Assembly: GCA_903888655.1 (NCBI GenBank)
Contig: CAISUR010000447.1
Span: 1 to 6,406 of the forward strand
Length of the DNA: 6,406 nucleotides
Direction: 5' to 3'
DNA from: an uncultured Bacteroidota bacterium
GTDB lineage: Bacteria; Bacteroidota; Bacteroidia; Flavobacteriales; Flavobacteriaceae
The notes beneath the pieces are model-generated. The model did not search any database, had not been told where the DNA came from, and saw nothing but the letters and a program-made list of their open reading frames with translations. Numbering within the stretch: position 1 is the first letter of the stretch; every line of letters starts with the position of its first letter. The position numbers and the translations under genes were made by a program. Below, piece by piece: positions 1 through 5,224 of the stretch.

Positions 1-837
1 TTCAAAATTCATTTTTCTAAAATAATCACCATAATACGTTACCATTTCTTGGGATGGAGTATCATATAGAAACCACTTAAGTATCTTTTTAGTAATTAAA
101 TAAGGAATGTTTTTCTGCTCAAATATGATATCAACCAAATCATCGGCTTTCCAGTTTCCGGTTTTGCCAAAATAAGTTTTATCGCTATTGTCTTCAATAA
201 ATCTTCTATAGACTGCTGCGTCTTCCCCAAGATTCAATCCTGCTAAAGCTCGAGCACCATTTTTAATATCGCTTTCAGTATAATTTCCGATGCCTAAGGT
301 GAATAATTCTAATAATTCACGACTTAGATTTTCGTTATAACTTCCTTTTTTATTGTCAACGTTGTCTAAATACTTAACCATGGCATTAGACTTAATAATC
401 TTTTTGGTTAATTCTTTAAAGTTTCCAAAAGCATTCTCCCGCAAAATCATATTGTGTTGATAGACCCAATAATTAACTTTTACTTTTTGTGAGGTAGCCA
501 CAAAATGATTGTGCCAAAAACAAACCATTTTTTCACGCAAAGGAAAAGCGTCGTTTCTCATTTTGTCAATCCACCAGGATTTGAGTTCACTAGAATTTCG
601 GAGTTGTTGTTTTAGTACTTTTTTTCCTTCTGCCGAAGTTGTTTCTTTAATTCTATTTCTAAATTCTTTTAACTCGGCTAATGTCTTTGGGTCATCTTCT
701 AAAAATTGAGGTAGATGTTTCTCATATTTTGATGCAAACGATTGTTTTAAGAATTTTTCAATTCCTAAACTTTCAATTTGAGCTGCTTGCTTGCTTGAGA
801 AACCTAAACGTAACGACCAAAGATTGCTTTTGTTCAT
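1..837 (-). CDS. DUF1800 family protein, N-terminal part (runs off the left edge)
   Basis: The minus strand is open from an ATG at 837-835 to the window edge, giving 279 codons with no stop, so the C-terminal part is missing. The translation begins MNKSNLWSLRLGFSSKQA. It carries the signatures I associate with DUF1800: REKMVCFWHNHF at residues 101-112, then NENLSRELLELFTLG at 168-182, followed by an acidic segment and GARALAG at 194-200. DUF1800 proteins are usually around 450-600 residues, so roughly half is present. Their biochemical function is not established. In many genomes they sit next to a DUF1501 gene, which could lie just left of this window. I see no obvious signal peptide. The 75 bp between this start and the hairpin at 909-947 should hold its promoter, but I find no good TAnnTTTG there. 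The family call is from recalled motifs, not a search. Confidence 0.88.
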   Translation of the reverse strand, partial: MNKSNLWSLRLGFSSKQAAQIESLGIEKFLKQSFASKYEKHLPQFLEDDPKTLAELKEFRNRIKETTSAEGKKVLKQQLRNSSELKSWWIDKMRNDAFPLREKMVCFWHNHFVATSQKVKVNYWVYQHNMILRENAFGNFKELTKKIIKSNAMVKYLDNVDNKKGSYNENLSRELLELFTLGIGNYTESDIKNGARALAGLNLGEDAAVYRRFIEDNSDKTYFGKTGNWKADDLVDIIFEQKNIPYLITKKILKWFLYDTPSQEMVTYYGDYFRKMNFE

Positions 838-908
838 AATATTGGTAAAAGAATAATGCTAATTTGACTTGAAATTATTGATAAGGTTTAAAGAGTAAAT
901 GGAAGAAT

Positions 909-947
909 AAAAAAAGCCTCAAAAAAACAATAATTTAGGAGGCTTTT
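909..947 (-). terminator. Rho-independent terminator after the 1036-1374 gene
   Basis: Nine bases at 912-920 (AAAAGCCTC) pair perfectly with 939-947 (GAGGCTTTT) around an 18-nt A-rich loop. Read on the minus strand, the stem is followed by a run of seven T (915-909), as expected for an intrinsic terminator. It lies about 90 nt after the stop of the small secreted protein gene and before the DUF1800 start, so it should separate those two transcripts. The other orientation has only four T before an A, so the minus strand is preferred. Confidence 0.8.
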
Positions 948-1035
948 AATAAAATTTATGTAAAAGTTTAATTTGTAATTTTTTTACCTTTTCGGATGCT
1001 TACACAGCAGATTTTGTAGCTTTTCAGTAAATTAC

Positions 1036-1374
1036 TTAATTCACTTTTACTGGTCCGTTTTCAGATTTAGTAGCTGCTCGATTAACTCTCGTTGCTGCGT
1101 TTTCTTTAGCTTTAGCTATTTTCTCTTCTTTATCTTTTCGGGCTTTTTCTATTCTTTCAGCTTTCTCTTTTTGAGCTTTTTCAATTCTTTCAGCATTTGA
1201 TTTTGCTAATGCTTCTTGTTTTTCAGTTTTTGTTTTGGCTATTTCTGCTGCTTTTTTTGCAATTTCTTCTTTATCAATTTTTGCTTTTGCAGAACTGGTT
1301 GCATTTTCTTTTGTTTGAGCTGAAGCCGATACAATACCTGCAACCAACATCATTCCTAAAATTAATTTTTTCAT
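1036..1374 (-). CDS. Small secreted Lys/Ala/Glu-rich coiled-coil protein (hypothetical)
   Basis: A 112-residue protein with a clear Sec signal peptide: MKK, then a hydrophobic core (residues 4-15), then A-S-A at 17-19 with likely signal peptidase I cleavage before Gln20. There is no lipobox Cys, so it is not a lipoprotein. The mature part (about 93 residues) is almost all Lys, Ala and Glu with few hydrophobics and should be helical or coiled coil from about residue 28 to 103. Inside it are 11-residue repeats: AERIEKAQKEK (61-71), AERIEKARKDK (72-82) and a weaker copy at 83-93. The expected location is the periplasm or outside the cell. I do not recognise a named family. It is divergent from another small secreted Lys/Ala-rich gene at 1759-1944, which it resembles in architecture and composition. 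The signal peptide, ATG start and dedicated terminator support a real gene; its function is unknown. Confidence 0.8.
   Translation of the reverse strand: MKKLILGMMLVAGIVSASAQTKENATSSAKAKIDKEEIAKKAAEIAKTKTEKQEALAKSNAERIEKAQKEKAERIEKARKDKEEKIAKAKENAATRVNRAATKSENGPVKVN
1129..1194 (-). repeat. Two tandem 33-bp coding repeats (11-residue units)
   Basis: Two adjacent 33-bp units within the small secreted protein gene encode AERIEKAQKEK and AERIEKARKDK. The DNA is also repeated with few differences, for example two near-identical 22-bp stretches starting with G(A/G)GCTTTTTC on the plus strand. An 11-residue period is typical of hendecad coiled coils. A third, weaker unit follows at 1096-1128. Confidence 0.7.
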
Positions 1375-1758
1375 GTTTTTTTTAAATTAAATGTTAATTT
1401 TACTAAATTATAAAAATTAATCGAGTTCTCTTTTGTTTTTATTAGTTTAATGAAAAATTAACATGATTAGACCGTTAAACTTTTGAGTGTAAATTATGAT
1501 GCAACTCTTGAATTGAAAATTATTTTTTTGTTTAATGTTAGCTCAAGTAAAAAATTAATAATTTGATTTAATATTCAATAGTTTATCATTTTAATTGGTA
1601 TTGCTTAACAAAAGAATAAACTATGTATTTCATAATAAATTGTTATTTTTTTATTATCCATCTGTTAATTATGCGAGTTTATTTTTTTTATTAAAATTAA
1701 TTTAATTAGATTTGTGGAAGAATTTTAACCAATATTAATTAATTTAAATTAAACCAAA
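1375..1758. other. AT-rich divergent intergenic region between two small secreted-protein genes
   Basis: These 384 bp contain no convincing coding frame or RNA gene. They are extremely AT-rich with many short T and A runs. They must contain the start signals for both divergent genes. A perfect TAnnTTTG element lies at 1707-1714 for the plus-strand gene. I found no equally good element for the minus-strand gene. The 14-bp perfect palindrome TTAATTTAAATTAA sits at 1739-1752 in the presumed plus-strand leader. A related TTAATTTAAA (minus strand, 1390-1381) sits 6 bp before the minus-strand ATG. The composition makes chance similarity quite possible. Confidence 0.55.
1707..1714 (+). promoter_or_regulatory. 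Bacteroidetes-type -7 element for the 1759 gene
   Basis: TAGATTTG matches the Bacteroidetes sigma-A -7 consensus TAnnTTTG exactly. It lies 44 bp before the ATG, leaving a leader of roughly 35-40 nt. There is no TTG at the expected -33 distance, only a T-run around 1682-1689, so the upstream half is weak. Confidence 0.55.
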
Positions 1759-1944
1759 ATGAAAAAAGTAATTTCAATGATGGCTATCGCTGCATTTTTA
1801 GTTGCAGGAACAGTTAACGCTCAACAAAAACCAGAAGCTAAAAAAGCTGATGCTAAAATGGAGAAAAAAGCTGATGCTAAAAAAGCAGACAAAAAAGCTG
1901 AACCAAAAAAAGCAGAAGCTAAAAAAGCAGAAGCTAAAAAATAA
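1759..1944 (+). CDS. Small secreted Lys/Ala-rich low-complexity protein (hypothetical)
   Basis: A 61-residue protein. Residues 1-21 form a signal peptide: MKK, a hydrophobic stretch 4-16, then V-N-A at 19-21 before Gln22. The 40-residue mature part contains 16 Lys, 11 Ala, 5 Glu and 3 Asp, with no aromatic residue or Cys. It is therefore strongly basic (net about +8) and built from repeats such as KKADA and KKAEA. It should be exported and either helical or disordered. Low-complexity frames can be spurious, but the signal peptide, the -7 element at 1707-1714, the tandem stop TAATAA and the strong terminator at 1967-1996 make this a credible gene. I know of no established function. Binding a polyanion such as nucleic acid, LPS or polysaccharide would fit the charge but is only a guess. 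The overlapping frame at 1802-2005 is a shadow of this gene. Confidence 0.78.
   Translation: MKKVISMMAIAAFLVAGTVNAQQKPEAKKADAKMEKKADAKKADKKAEPKKAEAKKAEAKK
1828..1941 (+). repeat. Degenerate tandem coding repeat, about 15 bp per unit
   Basis: The mature-protein segment is built from short units of the type AAAAAAGCxGAxGCT. The last two complete units, 1906-1920 and 1921-1935, are identical 15-mers (AAAAAAGCAGAAGCT), followed by a partial AAAAAA running into the stop. Earlier units differ by GAT/GAA and GCT/GCA swaps and by extra Lys codons. Such a tract could change length by slippage in steps that keep the frame. Confidence 0.75.
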
Positions 1945-1966
1945 TAAGAAATTTATTTCTTGTTTT

Positions 1967-1996
1967 AAAACGCTCAATTTATTGGGCGTTTTTTTT
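1967..1996 (+). terminator. Rho-independent terminator after the 1759 gene
   Basis: AAAACGCTCAA (1967-1977) pairs with TTGGGCGTTTT (1982-1992) around the tetraloop TTTA. This gives an 11-bp stem with a single G-T wobble. Eight T follow the GC-rich core (1989-1996). It lies 22 bp after the stop of the small secreted protein gene. Read on the minus strand the hairpin is followed by only four T, so it may serve the convergent DUF4268 gene only weakly. Confidence 0.88.
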
Positions 1997-2016
1997 ATTT
2001 TATAAAAATTTTTTTT

Positions 2017-2460
2017 TTAAAGATTGATTTCTAAATCTTTTATGTAGTCTTCATATTCGTAGAAAAAGACTTCAAATTGAGACATCGATTCATTGAAAAA
2101 ATTAAAAATTTCATTCCATGAATTTCGGTTATTCAAACTTACATTTAATTTTTCAACCCAAATTCTACTGATTACTTTTCCACTTTCTAAATAGTGATTT
2201 CTCTCTAAAATAGCTTCGGGTAAATACTCATTAACTAAAATAGTTTTTAAAGATTCAATTTTCTCAAAGTAAATTTTTCGTTTTTCCTCTTCTTTGGGTT
2301 CGATGTCCAATAAAACCTGTGCTTTTTTATTGTCAACATAAAATTTAAAAGTAACATCCTTAATTTTAGTATCATAGAGCAACCATTTTCTAGGATATAC
2401 CGTGGCAAATTCTACCCAAAATTCTTTTTTTATTTTTAAACTTTCTTCTTTACTATACAT
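2017..2460 (-). CDS. DUF4268 domain-containing protein
   Basis: A 147-residue soluble protein with no signal peptide or membrane segment. It matches what I recall of single-domain DUF4268 proteins common in Flavobacteriia. The start is MYSKEESLKIKKEFW, then PRKWLLYDTKIKDVTFKFYV (residues 23-42), a VLLDIE strand (49-54), ESGKVISRIWVE (91-102), and an aromatic/acidic C-terminus around FFYEYEDYI (132-140). Its length suits a complete domain. DUF4268 has also been noted as a C-terminal domain in some larger, nuclease-like proteins, but no catalytic motif is visible here and the function is unknown. The ATG at 2460 faces the Nudix gene across 66 bp, so the two are divergently transcribed. Its 3' end converges on the small secreted protein gene at 1759-1944. 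Confidence 0.85.
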   Translation of the reverse strand: MYSKEESLKIKKEFWVEFATVYPRKWLLYDTKIKDVTFKFYVDNKKAQVLLDIEPKEEEKRKIYFEKIESLKTILVNEYLPEAILERNHYLESGKVISRIWVEKLNVSLNNRNSWNEIFNFFNESMSQFEVFFYEYEDYIKDLEINL

Positions 2461-2474
2461 CTCACACTATTTTT

Positions 2475-2505
2475 TTGGGAATATTCTCTTTTTTTGGTAA
2501 ATTTA
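2475..2505 (+). promoter_or_regulatory. Candidate promoter for the Nudix-acyltransferase pair
   Basis: TTG at 2475-2477 and TAAATTTA at 2498-2505 are separated by 20 bp, matching the Bacteroidetes arrangement TTG, about 20 bp, TAnnTTTG, with only the last base differing. The -7 element ends 21 bp before the Nudix ATG. TAAATTTA is its own reverse complement, so it could in principle also serve the divergent DUF4268 gene. No TTG is placed for that direction. Confidence 0.42.
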
Positions 2506-2526
2506 TAAATAATTAGACCATTAGCT

Positions 2527-3165
2527 ATGAATTTTAATCACTTTTATAAAGCCATTCAAGGTATTGTTAGTATAGATTTACCCGCTAAATCGGCACATCT
2601 CAAAATGGCACCCATTGAAAGGATTGCAATGATAAAAGACGGTTTTGATGATATTAAAACTGCAAGAGAAGCCGCGGTGATGATGCTCATTTATCCCAAA
2701 AATACAATTGCTCATTTAGTATTGATTGTACGAAATTCGTATCCAGGAGTTCATTCTTCTCAAATTGCTTTTCCGGGAGGCAAAGTTGAAGATGTTGATA
2801 TTAATTTAAAAGAAACTGCATTGCGTGAAACTTATGAAGAAATCGGAATCCATCCCAGCAAAATACAAATCATACGAGATTTTTCGTCGGTTTATATTCC
2901 CCCAAGTAATTTTTTAGTACATCCTTTTTTAGGAGTTTCCGCTACTGAATTAGAGTTTACACTTCAAGTAACGGAAGTTGCAGAAATTATTGAAATTCCG
3001 CTATCAATATTGTTGGATGACAACATTATTTCATTAAAGATCATAGATACATCCTATGCAAAATCTAGAGAGGTTCCGACATTTTTAATCGGAGAACATG
3101 TAGTTTGGGGAGCAACAGCAATGATGTTGAGCGAGCTAAAAGATAGTTTGAAGATGATTTTATAA
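2527..3165 (+). CDS. Nudix hydrolase, CoA pyrophosphatase (NudL/YeaB) subfamily
   Basis: A 212-residue cytoplasmic protein of normal length for the CoA-diphosphatase Nudix group. These enzymes cleave CoA or acyl-CoA into 3',5'-ADP and (acyl-)phosphopantetheine using divalent metal ions. The Nudix box spans residues 84-108: GGKVEDVD, then TALRETYEEIGI. The helix residues R100, E101, E104 and E105 are all present. As in other CoA-type members, the box has one extra residue before the REUxEE core and an Asp at the usual first Glu. Just upstream, RNSYPGVHSSQIAFPGG (69-85) aligns with the CoA-specific motif, but the usual R[SA], Arg and Gly positions are N70, G74 and S78. The subfamily therefore looks right, while the exact substrate is inferred. 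The next gene on the same strand begins 14-44 bp later and is probably cotranscribed. No Shine-Dalgarno is visible, as expected for this phylum. Confidence 0.88.
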   Translation: MNFNHFYKAIQGIVSIDLPAKSAHLKMAPIERIAMIKDGFDDIKTAREAAVMMLIYPKNTIAHLVLIVRNSYPGVHSSQIAFPGGKVEDVDINLKETALRETYEEIGIHPSKIQIIRDFSSVYIPPSNFLVHPFLGVSATELEFTLQVTEVAEIIEIPLSILLDDNIISLKIIDTSYAKSREVPTFLIGEHVVWGATAMMLSELKDSLKMIL

Positions 3166-3209
3166 GGTTAAAATTTTGTATGTTTGCTCTCCTAATTACT
3201 TCAATTTAT

Positions 3210-4019
3210 ATGGGATTGTTTACACGAAACCCTTTTGGACACATACTTTTTATAAAGAAATGGCTCATCCGAATTTTTGGAGTACTCACGCATAGACGAT
3301 ATCGAGGCTTTAATGATTTGCAAATAGAGGGCTCTGAGATAATTAGAAATTTGCCTGATAAAAACGTATTATTTATTTCGAATCATCAGACGTATTTTGC
3401 AGATGTTGTGGCGATGTTTCATGTGTTTAACGCCAGTCTATCAGGAAGAGAAAATACCATTAAAAATGTTTGTTACTTATGGCAACCCAAAATGAATGTG
3501 TACTATGTTGCCGCTAGTGAAACCATGAAAGCAGGTTTACTTCCTCGTATTCTTGCCTACGTAGGCGCAATAACTGTAGAAAGAACGTGGCGTTCTGGCG
3601 GTAAGGATGTTACAGAAAAGCGCGAAGTAAATCCAAATGATACTGAAAATATAAAAATTGCGCTTGAAGATGGTTGGGTGATTACTTTTCCACAAGGCAC
3701 AACTAAATCATTTAAACCCGTCCGTAAAGGAACTGCTCATATAATTAAGCAACATAAACCTATTGTAGTTCCTATTGTAATTGATGGTTTCCGTCGTTCT
3801 TTTGATAAAAAAGGATTGCGAATGAAGAAAAAAAATATTTTGCAATCTTTCATTATCAAAGAACCTTTAGAAATTGATTATGAAAATGATACCATTGAAG
3901 AAATTGTTGAAAAAGTGGAATTTGCCATAGAACAACATCCATCATTTCTCAAAGTAATTCCAGTAGAAGAAATTGAAGAACAAGAAAAACTAAATCGCCT
4001 ACGAAAGTGGGAATATTAA
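3210..4019 (+). CDS. PlsC/AGPAT-like 1-acyl-sn-glycerol-3-phosphate acyltransferase, divergent
   Basis: A lysophospholipid acyltransferase-fold protein, expected at the inner membrane, that would add a second acyl chain to a glycerolipid or related acceptor. Numbered from the ATG at 3210 (269 residues), motif I is NHQTYFAD (58-65), motif II-like GAITVERT 119-126, motif III FPQGTT (160-165) and motif IV VPIVIDG (187-193). Classical members have HX4D and FPEGT. Here the spacing is HX5D, and Gln replaces the motif III Glu. The basic, amphipathic N-terminus (about 10-30) may contact the membrane. An in-frame ATG at 3180 would add ten residues (MFALLITSIY). I prefer 3210 because the resulting MGLFTRNPFGH start is how I remember homologues beginning, but 3180 cannot be excluded. 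It follows the Nudix gene closely and ends inside the hairpin at 4018-4055. The substrate is inferred from the family only. Confidence 0.83.
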   Translation: MGLFTRNPFGHILFIKKWLIRIFGVLTHRRYRGFNDLQIEGSEIIRNLPDKNVLFISNHQTYFADVVAMFHVFNASLSGRENTIKNVCYLWQPKMNVYYVAASETMKAGLLPRILAYVGAITVERTWRSGGKDVTEKREVNPNDTENIKIALEDGWVITFPQGTTKSFKPVRKGTAHIIKQHKPIVVPIVIDGFRRSFDKKGLRMKKKNILQSFIIKEPLEIDYENDTIEEIVEKVEFAIEQHPSFLKVIPVEEIEEQEKLNRLRKWEY

Positions 4020-4055
4020 AACAAAAGTCCCGAATTATCGAGATTTTTGTTTTTT
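4018..4055. terminator. Bidirectional terminator between convergent operons
   Basis: 4018-4033 pairs with 4038-4053 around the tetraloop ATTA. The stem is 16 bp with one G-T wobble and one C-A mismatch, and its outer arms are AAAACAAAA and TTTTGTTTT. It therefore ends in T-rich sequence on both strands. The first bases overlap the TAA of the acyltransferase (4017-4019). The T-run reaches the stop codon of the convergent four-helix protein (4054-4056). One hairpin can thus end both transcripts. Confidence 0.85.
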
Positions 4056-4677
4056 ATAAATCTATTTTTTTTAATTCTTTGTAGTTTTTATACAATCTTT
4101 TAAGAAGTATTCCATAAATTAATTTATAAAATAACCAAAATAATCCAAAGATTATTGCTGTACAAACTATACAAAATACAATCATAAAAAGTAAACCATT
4201 ATGCTTTGTTGTAAGTTCATGCATTCGTGGATCGACAGAAAAAACTAATAAAAATCCGATAATCATACTGATAACAATCATCACTAAATTATACCAAACA
4301 TAATATTGAACTGTTTTGCGAGTTTTCAGTATATCATTCATTAATTGCTTGGTAGAAGTGATAATTGAAATTGCTTTATAGTTTTTGTAAAACATATAAA
4401 TAAAAAAAGTAACTACAATATAATTAAAAACGGTTAAGTACCTGGAATAATCAATTATTTTTTGGCTGTGAAATTTCAACAAGTACTCATCAGTATTATA
4501 AAAAACACTAATTCCCGTCCAAAGCAACATCTCTAAAATACTGATTATCAATATCCACTTCACAATCGAAGATGATTTTTGATGAATCATTTTATAAATA
4601 GCTCCTTCTGATATTTGCTCAAAAGAACTTTCATTCTTTTTCCAGTCTTTTTTTAATAAATCCAACTCTTCCATCAT
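4054..4677 (-). CDS. Four-transmembrane protein paired with the ECF sigma factor (candidate anti-sigma or sensor)
   Basis: A 207-residue inner-membrane protein with a cytoplasmic N-terminal segment of about 38 residues (EELDLLKKDWKK near the start) and four hydrophobic helices at about 39-60, 81-97, 126-148 and 161-185. The basic loop 98-125 and the Lys-rich tail 193-205 suggest both termini face the cytoplasm. It starts 4 bp after the stop of the sigma gene and is surely cotranscribed and probably translationally coupled. ECF sigma factors are often followed by a membrane anti-sigma factor whose N-terminus binds sigma. The position and topology fit that role, but I see no recognisable ASD/zinc-finger motif. 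Homologues in Flavobacterium have, as I recall, been labelled beta-carotene 15,15'-monooxygenase, for which I see no support here. A second ATG at 4674 is equally usable. Confidence 0.72.
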   Translation of the reverse strand: MMEELDLLKKDWKKNESSFEQISEGAIYKMIHQKSSSIVKWILIISILEMLLWTGISVFYNTDEYLLKFHSQKIIDYSRYLTVFNYIVVTFFIYMFYKNYKAISIITSTKQLMNDILKTRKTVQYYVWYNLVMIVISMIIGFLLVFSVDPRMHELTTKHNGLLFMIVFCIVCTAIIFGLFWLFYKLIYGILLKRLYKNYKELKKIDL

Positions 4678-4681
4678 ATTC

Positions 4682-5176
4682 TTACGGATTCAATATTTTT
4701 TTTAATTTACCTTTAATTCTGTTCATTTTTACACGTGCATTGACTTCAGTAATTCCAAGTGTTTCGGCGATTTCTGTATAATCTTTATCTTCCAAATACA
4801 TAAAAATCAATGCTTTTTCAATATCATTTAATTGATGAACCGCTTGATACATCAACTTTAATTGTTCTTCTTCTTCCGAATTATAATCTTCTTGGCTAAT
4901 AAAGAAACTTCGACTTTCATATTCCACTGTAGAAATACTTCTTGTACTCTTTCGATATAAAGTAATAGCAGTATTCAAAGCTACTCTATATGCCCAAGTA
5001 GAAAATTTAGATTCCCCTCTAAACTTGGGGAATGCTTTCCAGAGCTGAATGGTAATTTCTTGAAATAAATCTTTATGCGCATCTTCACCACTTGTATACA
5101 AGCGGCAAATCTTATGGATAATATTCTGATTATCCTTAAGTTGCTTTACAAAAGATTGTTCTAAATTATCACTCAT
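4682..5176 (-). CDS. RNA polymerase sigma-70 factor, ECF subfamily
   Basis: A 164-residue sigma factor of typical ECF size with only regions 2 and 4. Region 2 covers about residues 12-77. It includes the core-binding DLFQEITIQLWKAFPKF (36-52) and the promoter-melting/-10-reading stretch FSTWAYRVALNTAI (58-71). An acidic linker (about 95-105, EDYNSEEEEQ) joins it to region 4 (about 112-162). There LNDIEKALIFMYLEDKDYTE leads to the helix-turn-helix IAETLGITEVNARVKMNRIKGKL. It would direct RNA polymerase to an alternative promoter set, which is unknown here. It lies 48 bp after the DUF3810 gene and 4 bp before the four-transmembrane protein, all on the minus strand. The leader (5177-5224) contains GTAAC but no convincing sigma-A or ECF promoter pair, so it may be read through from DUF3810. 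Confidence 0.93.
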   Translation of the reverse strand: MSDNLEQSFVKQLKDNQNIIHKICRLYTSGEDAHKDLFQEITIQLWKAFPKFRGESKFSTWAYRVALNTAITLYRKSTRSISTVEYESRSFFISQEDYNSEEEEQLKLMYQAVHQLNDIEKALIFMYLEDKDYTEIAETLGITEVNARVKMNRIKGKLKKILNP

Positions 5177-5224
5177 GCTCTACGTTAGTAAGAGAATACT
5201 AATTTTTGTTACAAATGAACTTAT

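Noticed and set aside
509..709. Plus-strand open frame of 66 codons
   Set aside because: It lies wholly antisense to the DUF1800 coding region, and its sequence (Ser/Phe/Leu-rich) is typical of an antisense shadow.
1197..1385. Plus-strand open frame of 62 codons, Leu/Phe-rich and looking like a membrane segment
   Set aside because: It is antisense to the Lys/Glu/Ala-rich gene. AAA/GAA/GCA codons read backwards give Phe, Leu and Cys, which produces a false hydrophobic protein.
1375..1758. Small RNA or extra small gene in the long intergenic region
   Set aside because: No terminator-like hairpin or credible frame with a start is visible; only AT-rich sequence and the leaders of the flanking genes.
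1802..2005. Plus-strand open frame of 67 codons, Lys/Leu-rich
   Set aside because: It is a shifted frame of the 1759-1944 repeat gene, has no signal peptide, and runs through the terminator hairpin.
2018..2041. Inverted repeat AAAGATT ... AATCTTT near the end of the DUF4268 gene
   Set aside because: It lies inside the last codons, is all A/T except one base pair, and has no following T-run on the coding strand.
4054..4677. Beta-carotene 15,15'-monooxygenase annotation sometimes seen for such proteins
   Set aside because: No carotenoid-cleavage histidine pattern is present. The protein is four short helices beside a sigma factor, so that name is not supported by the sequence.
5177..5224. Possible autoregulated ECF promoter before the sigma gene (GTAAC ... 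CGTA on the minus strand)
   Set aside because: The AAC-to-CGT spacing is about 23 bp, longer than the roughly 16-17 bp normal for ECF promoters, and CGT would sit only a few bases before the ATG.
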